This document shows positions 46,077-57,226 of a stretch of 64,000 bases of DNA, in pieces. The stretch is from the NCBI RefSeq assembly GCF_014898055.3, contig NW_023601433.1, forward strand, positions 19,891,641-19,955,640, given 5' to 3'. Positions within the stretch are counted from its first letter, which is position 1. Each line of letters opens with the position of its first letter. The notes under the pieces were generated by a model. That model saw only the letters and a list, made by a program, of their open reading frames with translations. It was not told the origin of the DNA and made no database searches. The stretch is from Talpa occidentalis. Its lineage: Eukaryota > Chordata > Mammalia > Eulipotyphla > Talpidae. Position numbers and translations under genes: made by a program.

Positions 46077-47995
46077 ATGTCCATACTGTGGATCACCTGA
46101 CTCAGGACAGCTCTGCAAATCAGGGCAGACATGTGTGGCAAGTTCTTACCACCAGCAGCAAAATACCATCCAACAAGAGAACTGACTTAATGGAAAAAAG
46201 CAATTTGGACTCAATTCATTGTTTGAACCATAGTATCAAAAATGAACGCAATTCAGCAATGATGCCTGAGAACTTTACTATACATAGGACCATGATGATC
46301 CCTGGTGAGCCTCATGAAGAGCATGCTGGAGAGAATAAGGAGGTCTTTAGTAGAATGAGGGAACCCATCAAGTATCCTGAGCACCTTAGTCACCAGGTGA
46401 TTCAGAACTTTCAACAGCCTTTTGAATTTCATGAACAAGGAAAAGTTGTGAGTGTAGAAACAATATTTACACCTAAAGGAGCCCTTCCGGAAGGGGCTGC
46501 CCGTAAATGCAATGAGTGCAGGGACATCCGTGATGAGGTACCTTTCGTTGTCCGAGACAGAACCCAAGAAGGACAGACTCCCTGCAGTTGTAATGAAAAG
46601 GGGAGAGCTGCGGATATGACTCCAGTGCATTTGAATCCTCCTAGGTATGTTGAACATGAGCAGCAGGAATGTTATGAAAGTGGGGCCAGTCACAGCAACA
46701 CATTTCACACCTATCAGCGTGAGAGTACCCAGTTAGGAAAGAGTAGTTTTGGATATAAGAGATATGGTGAAGCGGCCTCTAAAACCTCTGTTCTGACTGA
46801 ACATCAGAAAACACAAGCAGACGATCAACCTGATGAGTGTGGGGGCACCTCTGAGATTTCCTTACAGAGGGGATACCAGAGAAATCTCACTGCAGTGAAG
46901 TTGTTTGGCTCTAACGATTATGTGAAAACTTACTCATGGAAGACTGCCCTCACTTTACATCCACAATCTCAAACGGGAGTGAAGCGCTACCCGTGTCAGG
47001 TATGTAAGAAAACTTTCAGGTGGAAATCTGCTTTTAGTGTCCATCAGAGAACTCACATAAGGGAGAAACCCTATGAATGTGAGGCGTGCAGGAAAGTGTT
47101 CTCCTGTAAGTCAGTTCTTGTTCTACATGAGAGGACTCACACTGGAGAGAAATGCTATGAATGTGAAGGGTGTGGGAAAGCTTTTTCTAGTAAGGCACAC
47201 CTCATTAGACATCAGAGAATTCACACTGGAGAGAAACCCTATGAATGTGAAGGGTGTGGGAAAGCTTTTTCCAGTAAGTCTTACCTCAGGGAACATCAGA
47301 GAATTCACACTGGAGAGAAGCCTTATGAATGTCAAGAGTGTGGTAAGACTTTCCACTGGAAATCATCCCTCAGTAACCATCAGATAAGTCACACTGGAGA
47401 GAATTATGAATGTCAAGAGTGTAGGAAGACTTTCCACTGGAAATCATCCCTCAGTAACCATCAGAGAATTCACACTGGAGAGCAGCCTTATGAATGTCAA
47501 GAGTGTAGGAAGACTTTCCACTGGAAATCATCCCTCAGTATCCATCAGATAAGTCACACTGGAGAGAAGCTTTATGAATGTCAAGAGTGTAGGAAGACTT
47601 TCCACTGGAAATCAGCCTTCAGTAACCATCAAAGAATTCACACTGGAGAGAAGCCTTATGAATGTCAAGAGTGTAGGAAGACTTTCCACTGGAAATCATC
47701 CCTCACTGAACATCAGAGAGGTCACACTGGTAAGAAACCCTATGATTGTGAAGAGTGTGGGAAAGCTTTTTCCCGTAAGTCAAACCTCATTAGACATGAG
47801 AGAAGTCACACTGGAGAGAAACCCTATGATTGTGAAGGGTGTGGGATAGCTTTTTCCCGTAAGTCAAACCTCATTAAACATCAGAGAAGTCACACTGGAG
47901 AGAAACCCTATGAGTGTCAAGAGTGTGGGAAAATTTTTTCCAGTAAGCATGCTCTCACTGGACATCAGAGATGTCACTGGACAAAATCCCTATGA
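46077..47995 (+). CDS. KRAB-ZNF: terminal exon, spacer plus 12 C2H2 zinc fingers
   Basis: Sequence-specific DNA-binding part of a KRAB zinc-finger repressor. It starts at the acceptor ATCTCACTTTAG|ATGTCC (46077). Joined to phase 1 it reads [20 protein letters not shown], and it is open to TGA 47993-47995. Counting from Met 46088, residues 1-300 are a spacer with two degenerate Cys-His patches. Residues 301 to about 628 hold 12 fingers of the form Y-x-C-x2-C-x3-F-x5-L/F-x2-H-x3-H, all with both Cys and both His. Linkers are mostly TGEKPY; the finger 5-6 linker is one residue short (TGENY). Residues at helix positions -1, 2, 3 and 6 are: F1 WSAV, F2 CSVL, F3 SAHR, F4 SSYE, F5 WSSN, F6 WSSN, F7 WSSI, F8 WSAN, F9 WSSE, F10 RSNR, F11 RSNK, F12 SHAG. 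The last codons (WTKSL) arise from a frameshift. I do not recognise an orthologue. Confidence 0.95.
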
Positions 47996-48080
47996 TTGTG
48001 AAGAATGTGGGAAAACTTTTCAGGAAGTCAGCCCTCACTAGGCATGACAAAATCCACACTGGAGGGAAATGCTAAGAATG
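47996..48080 (+). pseudogene. Remnant of further zinc fingers beyond the stop
   Basis: In the frame abandoned at the end of finger 12, the DNA reads [12 protein letters not shown] and, out of frame again, KIHTGGKC. One to two more fingers were once present and are now untranslated. Confidence 0.8.
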
Positions 48081-48095
48081 TCAAGAGTGTGCAGG

Positions 48096-48372
48096 CAGGC
48101 CTCCCCTGGTTGGTGCAGATGTTTGAGCGCAGCGCTGTGAAGCTGTTCGTGGCCTTTGCGGTGGGAGTTTGATTCCCTGGCCGGCCAGGAGCAGCCCCAT
48201 GGTGCAGCAGACCTCTCCTGTCTGGCCTGCTGCGTGTATTTCAGCAGTGTATTTCGGTCAGTCTGCCTGTTCTGTTCCCCGCTCTGTCTCTGGTGCATCC
48301 TCTCACCCTCCCACACATCTGGCCTGTACCCTGGTTCTTGTATGCTTGAATAAGTAAAAATCTTTAAAAAAG
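48096..48372 (+). mobile_element. SINE, full length
   Basis: GCCTCCCCTGGTTGGTGCAG head, GTTCTTGTATGCTTGAATAA tail. It lies in the 3' UTR or flank of the ZNF gene. Confidence 0.9.
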
Positions 48373-48802
48373 TATTCAAACTTAGGAGCTCAAACCACAT
48401 CATTCAGTTGAGAGCAATGGGAACTGATATACAGTTTCACTCCTAATTGCGTGGAGTTACCCGGTTCACTCTTCTCCCAAGTTCATGCAGTGATGATGTC
48501 TCTGTTCCTGTTGCTGTTGCTTCTAGTATCCCCTTAAGTTCCTGGGCGATGCTATTCATGTTCACGGTAGCTGTCTATCTACATGGCACACTTCATGTTG
48601 CGTGGGTAAGTGATCTCTCTGGGTTTTCTAACTTAGTCGTCACGTTCTGTCCTGTACTCTAAGTCTCTGTGGTGCCCCCCGATGCTGGAATTGCTCACCA
48701 CCAAAATGTCCTCCTCTAGAAGGAAATGTTGAACTGTGTGCTCTCGGCTATAGGTTGAGGTCTGCAGCTGTCTTTACCTACCTTTCATGATGAAAGTTTC
48801 TC
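48373..48802. other. ZNF 3' flank, nothing recognised
   Basis: No further exon. A poly(A) signal for the ZNF gene was not identified with confidence. Confidence 0.4.
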
Positions 48803-49038
48803 GGGGCCTCCCTGGTGGCCTCGGGGTTAAGTCTCAGCGCTATTGCCTGCTCTGGCCAGGGTTTCAGCCTTAGCTAGGGAGCCGCCCCACATATGCTAGA
48901 GGCCACAGCAGGCCTCTCCTGTGTCACCCGCTGCTCCTGTTAGCCAGGTATTTCAGTGGTTCTGCCTGTTTGTCGCCACACTCAGTATCTGGTGAATCCT
49001 CTCACCCCCGAACCTCTGGCCTATACCCCAGTTCTACA
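48803..49038 (+). mobile_element. SINE, tail-less
   Basis: CGGGGCCTCCCTGGTGGCCT head, GGTGAATCCTCTCACCCCCG, ending CTATACCCCAGTTCTACAAA without the TAAATAAA tail. Confidence 0.88.
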
Positions 49039-49053
49039 AAATGAGGGAATTTT

Positions 49054-49312
49054 TTTGGAAGATTACTTCTGCATACAAGAACTGGGGTGCAAGCCAGAGG
49101 TATGAGGGGGTGAGAGGATTCTCCACAGAGAGAGTGGGGAGCACAACAGGTGGATCTACTGAAATCCACTGCTGAGGGGTCAGTGGGGAGACAGGAGAGG
49201 TCTACTGTGCCATGTGGGTCACCTCCCTGGCCAGGGATCGAATTTGTGTCTGCAGTACTGAGAACAGCTTCATAGCGCTGAGACTTTCACCCCTGCGCCA
49301 ACAGAGGCCCCT
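49054..49312 (-). mobile_element. SINE, full length
   Basis: CTGCATACAAGAACTGGGGT at left, CTGCGCCAACAGAGGCCCCT at right. It lies 16 bp from the previous SINE in opposite orientation, forming an inverted pair. Confidence 0.88.
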
Positions 49313-51037
49313 ATATTATTTTTAAAGGAAAGGATTCTTGCCTTTTGAAATTTTTTTATTAAATTGTTGTTCATCTTTGTGCACTATTGAATTGCTCCCC
49401 TTCTTTATAATTCTTGTAAATGTCCTGTCCTCACCGCCCCTGTGACCCCTCACCCCAGGCCCTGGTACTCCTCCTCCCCTCCTGGCCCCTCTTCTGCCCT
49501 GTCCCCTGCTGGCATCTCAGCTCTGTCTGCCTGCTAGTTTTGTATTTTTCCCCTGACCCTTTCTTCGTCTCCCTGTATTCCTCCTGGAGGTGATGATGTA
49601 ATCCAAGTCTTTTTCCTTCTCTCTTTGTTCTGAACATAATCCCTTCCGCCATTGCTGGCCGTGCCCTGAATGTGGTCTTTGTCTGAGTCAGTTCATACCT
49701 TGGGGTGAGTGGTCGGCGTGGAAGGTGGTAGCCGAGGAAGTCCTTGATGTCACTCTCGCTACCCCCTTCCCCCAGCGGCCCTGGGCACCTTCTGGTGTGT
49801 TTCTTTGGTGCTGTGGTGATGCCGAGCAGAGAGTTTGAGCAGCAGGCCCGGAGTCTGAGGCCTCGGGTATGCTCTTCTTTGTTTTTTCTCTTTTGTGTGA
49901 AAGTAGTTCCAAGTGGAGCCCAGAGTTCCAGAAGAGCCAGACATTTACTCACAGGAGTAAGGACAAGAAAGCTCCCTGAGCAGAACGGTCCCGAAGGGTG
50001 GCCGCTGTGGCCGAGAAGCAGGGGCTCCCACGGCTGTGGCGGGCAGGGAGCGGGGGCTGGTCGTGAGGGTCTCTGCCGCATGTCTCTTGCTGAGGGGCTT
50101 GGCCTGAGGGCTCTCCTGAGGCTCCGAGGCCCTCTGAGTTTGCCCCCGTTACTCGCCTGCATGTCCACACCTAGCCTCTGTCTGTGGATTTGCAGTCGTG
50201 CCCTTTGTCGGCTCCGTGGCGTCCTCTCAGCAGGGCTGGGCTCGGGGCCCGTCCGTCGGGGATTGTTTCTCTGATCATGGATTTGGGACTTGGGCGCCTG
50301 CTCCTCCCTGCCTGCGCCCTCTACGCAGCTTCCTCCGTCAGGAACATCTCTACCGCCAGAGCCCCAGTCCTGTGTTTCCAAGTCAGTGACTGACGGGGTG
50401 TCTGTCCCCTGAGAGCATCTTCTCTGATTCAGGGGGAGGTACATTGGTCCCTTCAAACTTCACCTGGAGTGTCGGGGCCACGGGCCATATTCCTCAACGC
50501 GCCATGGGAGGTCGCTGAGGTTTTCACCCCCAGGCTGCAGGCCGCTTTCCACAATGCTACAGGCTCCTAGGTGTCCTCGAGCGCCCATTAAAAATGGCAT
50601 CGGGCCCCTCAGCCTTCACCTCAGACCTGGTCCAAAGAGGCCTGCAGGGTTTGCTAAGACAACGCTCCTCTGCTAGTGCCACGTTTCCTGGAAGTGTCTG
50701 TTGCTGTGACGTTACCCATGTGGGCTGTTGCAGCAAGGGTCACTCTCTGCTCTGAAGGTGAGGGGTTCAGGTGACTCGTGTCACGTCCCCCTGCAGGTGT
50801 GTTGGGGCGTCCAGGGGTGTGGCGGGTGATGCCTCTGTGGATGGGTGGGCGGCCCAAGTAGGTGGTGATGCTGTCGGCGGAGGCCCAGGAATGGCCTTCA
50901 CTGTGCTCCGTGGGGACCTTGCCCAGCTCAGCCACATCCCCGGGTCAGGACGCGCAGGATCAGCACAGCCCAGAGACACTGTCCATGCTCCAGTGGTGAG
51001 GACACTACAGGAACCCTGAGCTCCAGGGGCAGGGAGT
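49313..51037. other. Unassigned GC-rich stretch, possible L1 3' end at left
   Basis: 49320-49700 (AAATTTTTTTATTAAATTGT, TTTTCCCCTGACCCTTTCTT) resembles an antisense L1 3' UTR. 49900-51000 is GC-rich with long open frames on both strands (minus 50456-49431 is the longest) but no recognised domain, so I do not call a gene. Confidence 0.4.
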
Positions 51038-51240
51038 GGACCGGGGTGGGGGAGGACTCCCCAGAGACGAGTGGGGAGCAGAACAGGCAGATCCACTGAA
51101 ATCCACTGCTGAGGGGAGCCGTGGGGAGACAGGGGAGGTACTGCGCCCTGTGGGTCAGCTCCCTGGCTGGGGATGGAGTTCTTGCTGCAGTGGCTGTGGA
51201 CAGCTTCATGGTCTGAGACTTACGGAGCAGGGAGGCTATG
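51038..51240 (-). mobile_element. SINE, lacking the A/T-rich end
   Basis: GAGGACTCCCCAGAGACGAG, GAAATCCACTGCTGAGGGGA, GAGCAGGGAGGCT at right. The tail end is missing or very diverged. Confidence 0.8.
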
Positions 51241-51649
51241 GGTCCATTCTTGTGTGGGGCGCTTATCCTTCGGATATGGGGACAAGAGGTGTGTGCTACT
51301 TGCAGGTCTGTGCCATCTCCCTTGGTCGCCCCCACCCCTAAGTTCATCCCCTGGATGAAAGGGAGTGTACCCATAAGACCAAGGTGGATGGCCGCTCTTG
51401 GGCTGCGAGGTTCTCTTTCTCTGGAGAAGCAGAACTGCTCGGGAAGAACATGTTCATCTTGGTAATGTAGCCAGGCTAGAAGACAAAGAATAGTTTGACT
51501 TTGTTAACAGTTAAGCAATGAGCAGAAAGAATGCAGGTCTATTTTGGGGATGTATGTGAGCCTTCGGGGACACCCTGGTTTCAGAAATGAGAGTTACACG
51601 ACAGAGTGAGTGTATGTAATGCCACCAAACTCTGCATTGAAAAACATAT
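51241..51649. other. Unassigned
   Basis: No gene or repeat recognised. Confidence 0.4.
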
Positions 51650-52062
51650 GCCTTCCTAAGTACAAATAATGAACTAGAAGAGGAAATTAACAAAGCCATG
51701 CCACCTACAGTTGCACACTCAAAAAATTAACTGGGAATAAACTTAACAGAGGAGGGGAAAGACATTTACAAGGAAAACTATCAAACATTGTGAAAAAAAA
51801 TAATAGAAAGCATAGAGAAATGGAAAGAGACACCCAGCTCATGGGTTGGAAGAATCAACATTGTCCAAAGGGCCATCCAACCCAAAGCCCCTTCTAGATT
51901 CACTGCAACCCCAATAAATATCCCGATGGCATTCTTCAAAGGAACAGAACAAAGATTACTGAGGTTCATATGGAAACACAAAAGACCCCAAATAACGAAA
52001 GCTTTGCTTATTAAAAGTGGGGGGAAATGAAGGAGTCACACTTCTGTCCTCAAACTAAAGGT
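51650..52062 (+). mobile_element. L1 ORF2 C-terminal piece
   Basis: Matches 28860-29200 of the full-length L1: GACATTTACAAGGAAAACTA, GGTTGGAAGAATCAACATTG, ATGGCATTCTTCAAAGGAAC and CAAATAACGAAAGCTTTGCT. It contains stops. Confidence 0.88.
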
Positions 52063-52066
52063 AAGG

Positions 52067-52333
52067 GGCCTCCCTGGTGGCCCAGGGGTTAAACACAGTG
52101 CTCTCAAACTACTGCCAGCCACTGTGCACGACTTGTCAGTCAGCTCCCAGCCGGCCAGGGAGCTGACTGACATGTGCCTCAGACCTCTCCTGACTGGCCT
52201 GCTGTGTCCCTCAGCAGTGTATTTTGTCAGTCGGCCTGCTCTGTTCCCTGCTCTGTCTCTGGTGAATCCTCTCAACCCCGGCATCTACGGCCTGTACCCC
52301 AGCTCTTGTGTGCATAAATAATTAAATCTTAAA
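52067..52333 (+). mobile_element. SINE, full length
   Basis: GGGGCCTCCCTGGTGGCCCA head, TGTGTGCATAAATAATTAAA tail, inserted at the end of the L1 piece. Confidence 0.92.
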
Positions 52334-53771
52334 TATTCGTTAAACGAGTAATTTGGAAAGCCAAATAATTGAGCTAGAGTTACCTTATCAAATTCCTAGT
52401 TATAAATTAATCTGACTTGTGATATCATTTTGAAGAATACTAATAATAAATATGTGTAGATTCATGAAACACATCTGTAAAAACTTGGATGTGTGCAAGA
52501 TTATGTGGAACATCCTGAGAGACAGAAAATACATCCCGAGAACAGGCCAGGATGAGCTGCTCACCTTGTCACAAGCAGGGATGAGCATCAAGTAGTCTCC
52601 GGCCGGGAGAGGCCGTGTTGTTTCCAGCTGGTGTCATGAGACTCTCGTGGGCTTGGCTGCCGGGACTGACATGTCGGCCAAGGTGAGGTGAAGTGTGGAC
52701 TCTCTCTCCGTCCTGAGGAGAGAGTGATCAGGGCCGTCCTCCTGCAGAGAGCTGGGGTGGAGGATGTGGACGCTGCTCCGGGCGCCGTCTCGCCGTGACT
52801 CTGCACACCCTGCTCCTTGGCCTTTTGGGGTGAGCTGAGGAAACAGTGTGAAGGACACGTGAAGTCTGTGAAAAGGCCTCTGGCGCTGGCCGCTGTCACT
52901 GCTGAATAACCTGGGAATGTTTTCCCTCTGCAGCGAGCCCTGTGCCGGCTCCGGCGGCTGCCGGCCTTCCAGGGACACCGTCCTGGGAAGCCGGAGCCGC
53001 TGCCTCCCCGTGCCTGAGTGCCAAATTCGCGGGGGGGGGGGGTTCCCGGGCGGTGTGGAGTCGGGGTGCAGAGGCGGCCCAGACCTGGTGGTGCCAGGAG
53101 CTGGCCCTCGACAGGTGGATTCCTCCATCGGGTGCGAACGTCCTCAAGGCGCTCGCCGGGGATTCTCTCCACAGCAGCCGGTGAAGCCCATGGAGGAAAC
53201 AGGGTGATGAGAAGCCACGGGCGGTGGGGGGGGAGCAGGGGCGGAGGCTGGACCTGCACCCGCCCGGGCAGAGGCGGCCCTGGCACCGTTGCCCGCGGTT
53301 GCTCCGCCGTCGTTGGGCGCTAGCGGGGGGAGGGACCGTCCCAGGTCCCTGACGAGACCATTCCCCCTTGCGCCCCCGTGTCCCGTGTGTCCTCCCCGCG
53401 ATGGTCTCGGCACCTCCAGAGCGTCAGCCCGTCCCGGGCACGTCCTCCCTGCGTGCCGGGGTCTGAGCTGGCAGCGCCTCCTCCAGGTTCTCAGTCCTCC
53501 CTCGACTCTCCCGGGCCGCTGCTCCGGCACCACTGGAAACGGGGTGTCCCCAGGGGTCGTGCGGGCGGCTGTCGTCAGAGTGTGGAGAGACGAGTGCATG
53601 CGGGGGTGGTTCTGTGTCTGTCACTCACCTCCATCTTCTTGGGGGGCGTGACGTCGAAATTGGGAATTTAAAAAGTCCTATTGTTACAGGAGGTGGGGGG
53701 ACCGCAAAGCCCCCAGAATATCCGCTCTAGAAAGGGTCTGCATCTGCTGCATCAAGAAAAAGCATAAAAAG
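52334..53771. other. Unassigned; GC-rich CpG block 52900-53650
   Basis: 52630-52780 is a diverged copy of 55150-55300. 52900-53650 is CpG-rich with overlapping open frames on both strands and no domain. It may be a promoter region. Confidence 0.4.
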
Positions 53772-54050
53772 GGGCCTCCTCGGTGGCGCAGCGGTTGAGC
53801 CCTGGGTTGTGAATCTGCCCGCAGCCTCTGCAGTGCCGGTTCGATCCCCGGCTGCTCCCTGGCCACCGGTGAGGGTCCCGCATGGCGCACAGACCTCTCC
53901 TGCCGCCCGCTGCTCCCCTCAGCAGTGTACTTCGGTCCTTCTGCCTGCTCTGCTCCCTGCTCTGGCTCTGGTGAATTCTCTCACCCTCCTGCGCTTCTGA
54001 CTGTACCCAGTGCTTGTATAAATAAATGAATAAATCTTAAAAAAAAAAAG
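53772..54050 (+). mobile_element. SINE, full length, young-type 3' end
   Basis: GGGGCCTCCTCGGTGGCGCA head, GCTTCTGACTGTACCCAGTG and TAAATAAATGAATAAATC tail. Target-site duplication AAAAAGCATAAA at about 53757 and 54045. Confidence 0.93.
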
Positions 54051-55115
54051 CATAAATTTAAAACAATCTGGCCAAGCGTCTTGAGGATGGGATGGTTGCT
54101 GGAGCCCCGCGGGCAGGAGGGGAGCGGCTGAGCCCTGCACAGTGGGACCAGGGCAGCTGCCCCTCTGGTGGCCCAGGCTGTGGCCACGGAAGCAACAGCA
54201 TTTTGCTGCCCCCAGGCCCTGCGTGCAGAGCCCCTCAAGCCTCTCAGTGCCGCAGAATGTGTCCAGGTCAGTCAGCCCCTCAGGAAGGCTCTGAAACATA
54301 AACTGGACAGTCAACAGAGTCTTAGGTCAAGGAGCTTCCATTTCTCCTTGTTAAGGAGAATAATTCTCACAGTGAAACCGGAGTTGTTGTTTAGAGCCAA
54401 GTGGAGTTTCGAGTTCATAAGAACATCCAGAAGTTTCTGATGACAGTAATTATTGGCAGTTTTCTCTATGGAGAGCAGTCATTTCAGCTTGGGAAAAATT
54501 TACATGTTGGGCAGATCGGTTCCTGGGAGATGATACTTAGAAGGACAGCACGGGATGCACCGATAAAGGAAAAAGATATTTCATGTGGTGTCCAGGATGT
54601 CATTATTCAAGACACCATTTGCATCGCTCACAGTAAAGGACCCCAGGTGCTATAACGTGGAACCTGGAACACCGGGTGCTTCAGCCTCTAAACTCCCTCC
54701 CTTTCTCATGGAGGTGCCTGTCTGGCTGGGAGCATCTAGTGATCATTTGGGAGCTCCGGCTCCTCAGGTGTTGATTCCGTCCTCCTGCGTGTCTGTGGAG
54801 TCCTCTGGCTGCAGCCAAAGGAGGGGTGGGGAAGGACACTGTGGTGAGGTGGGGAGGTTTTACTAGCAGACCTCTCTCCTGCCCCTGCTCGGGTGGCTAC
54901 AGCTCCCGCAGGCACCGCTGCGGTGGAGACCCGTGATGTGATCTCATTGTGGCGCGCAGAGATCGTGTGCTGGCGAGCATCTGGCCGTTCTGCTCGCTTC
55001 CTTCCTTGAGTCCTCTGTTTTCCCTCGAAAACTCAGGGGGTTTTAAGGATTTCCCTTATTTGTACTCCGGAGCCAATGCTGCGTATTGTTGAGGGTCTCA
55101 AGTAGTTAAATATTT
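54051..55115. other. Unassigned
   Basis: An 84-codon open frame at 54401-54655 has no recognisable domain. Otherwise nothing seen. Confidence 0.35.
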
Positions 55116-56586
55116 CTTGTCTATAATGACACTTCATTGTGTCCTTGGTTCTCGTGGACCGGGTGCTCCCAGCCCTGGACACCTGGAGGGACATGTTGGC
55201 CACGGTGCGGTGCGATACAGCCCCTCACTCCTTCCTGGGAAAAGAAAGAGATCGTGCCATCCTCCTGCAGAGAGCTGTGCATTGAGAACATGTAGACTGC
55301 TTGATACGGTCTTTCTTTTTCGGGGGGGATGACCTGAGGAGATGCTTTCCAATGCAGATGAAATCTTCGAGTGTGACAGTACTCACCAGCCGTGTCTTGC
55401 AGTAACAAATCGCTGGAGACGATGTGTAAGTACAACCGCGAGGACGGTTGGACAGAGGACAGTGGACCGTGTCCCTGGACTGCAGTGGGGCAGCTGCAGG
55501 TGGACGGTGGAGCGGGCTGAGGAGGATGCGGGGCCCAGCAGGGGCCTCGGTCCGCGCAGGGCAAAGAAGAGGCCGCCCCTCCTGGTGCCGAGAGGCAGGG
55601 ATGCCGCGAACGCGGAGCTGCGAGGGTGCAGGGTGTTGCTGGGGCGGGGAGCCTGTTGCAGGGCGCCCCCGCCTGACGGTGCAGTGGGCCCACCTTTCTC
55701 TCCCGGGAGGGCCGGTCCGGCGCGTCCGCGGTCCCCGCTGAGGAACCCCAAGCAGGTGCCCAGCTCGGGACAGACGCCTGTCGCCGCTCTAAAGGCTCCC
55801 GATGCGTCCGTTGCCTTGTTTGGAGCAGACAGTCCATCTCCTCCCTTCCGGGCAGAACTCCCAGATGGGCGCCCCTGCGGGAGGCTCCCAGGTGTGCCGG
55901 CCCCGCGCACCTGCCTGCGCACCTGCGTGTTCCCGCCCGCGCGCTCCGCCCAGCCGCCTGCGTGCCCGGGCGCCCCGCCGGAGCCCCGGAGTGAAGTCGG
56001 GGCCGGCCGGACCCCAGTTTCCGCGCGACCCGTCTCCTTGGGCCTGGGCCTCTGCAGTCGCGGAAGGAGCAGGTGAGTTGGTGGGGGGGCGTGGGAACAC
56101 CCCCGTGCGGCTGCCCGCGGAGAGGGGCCTTGAGACCCCGGCGTGGGGGCTGTGGGTGGGAACCGGGGGGCTTGGCTGGCGTCTTCCTGGGCCGGGAGGA
56201 CCCTGGGGGTCGGGGCTCATTCCTGACCCGCCTCCGTGACTGGTGACCCGCCTCCGCGGACTGGTCTTCCCGCGCGTCGTGGCGAGTGGGTGCACCTGGG
56301 GTGGGTGCACCGGGCCAGTCCTGCTCCTCACCCGTGTGTTCATCTCAGGGACACGCCTCAGGGTTTGGGGACCACGGGGTGATATAGTCCAGGGCCGTCG
56401 CCCCCTCCCTGCCTGGGTCTGGCTGGCAGGATAGCACCCCGCCCCCAACCGGGTCTGAATGGCGGCCCCGAAGGAAGGGGAGCCGGTCTCTCCACCCCAC
56501 CATGTGCCCTGGGGGCAGGTGATGAGGATCTAACCCGGGGCGCCCATCCACTACCTTCCAGAGAGGACCTTCAAGGAAGGAGGCCA
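55116..56586. promoter_or_regulatory. CpG island, possible promoter and first exon
   Basis: 55430-56300 is strongly CpG-rich with no TATA box. A good splice donor GGAGCAG|GTGAGTTGG lies at 56072/56073, so a plus-strand non-coding first exon is possible, with the rest of the gene beyond or eroded. The long open frames on both strands are explained by high GC content. Confidence 0.4.
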
Positions 56587-56832
56587 TGGGGCCTCCCCGG
56601 GGAGCAAGGGTCAGACGCAGCTCTGTGAAGCTGTCAGCAGCCTCTGCTGTGCCAGTTCGGTCCCTGCCAGGGAGCTGCCCATAGGGTGCGGCAGACCCCT
56701 CTTGTCTCCCCATGCTCCCCTCAGTAGTGTTTCAGTAGATCCTCCTGTGCTGCTCCCCACTCTCTCTGGTGAATCCTCTTACCCCCTACACCTCTGGCCT
56801 GTACCCCAGTTCTGGTATGTATAAATAAAAAA
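56587..56832 (+). mobile_element. SINE, full length
   Basis: GGGGCCTCCCCGGGGAGCAA head, GTTCTGGTATGTATAAATAA tail. Confidence 0.88.
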
Positions 56833-56982
56833 TGAGATAAACTCTCCACATGATTAGGTCACGAAGGGCGGGAGGCAAAGTCCCTCTGTGCTCACACTTC
56901 TTTTCCACTAGGGTAAATTCAAACTTTTTTTTGGAAGAAAGTGGGTCAGGCGGCTTCCTGGGTGCAAATCTTCACTTTTTTT

Positions 56983-57226
56983 TTTTAAATTATTTATTTA
57001 TACAAGAACCGGGGTACAGGCCAGTTGTGCAGGAGGGTGAGAGGATCTCCCAGAGCCAGAGCGAGGAATAGAACTGGCAGTCTGACGAAATATACTGCTG
57101 AGGGGAGCAGCGGGCACAACAGGAGGGTTTTGCCGCACCTTGTGAGACCCTCGTAGGCTGGCCGGGATCAAACTGGTGCTGCAGAGGCCGCGGACAGCCT
57201 CAAGGAGTCTGCGCCACCAGGAGAGG
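56983..57226 (-). mobile_element. SINE, full length
   Basis: TTATTTATACAAGAACCGGG at left, CTGCGCCACCAGGAGAGGCA at right. Confidence 0.9.

Noticed and set aside
49431..50456. 341-codon minus-strand open frame
   Set aside because: Low-complexity composition, overlaps plus-strand open frames, partly on L1-like 3' sequence; no domain.
52588..53286. 232-codon minus-strand open frame
   Set aside because: GC-rich shadow frame with no recognised motif; part of it lies in the duplicated segment also present at 55.2 kb without conserved frame.
54401..54655. 84-codon plus-strand open frame
   Set aside because: Short, no domain, could be chance.
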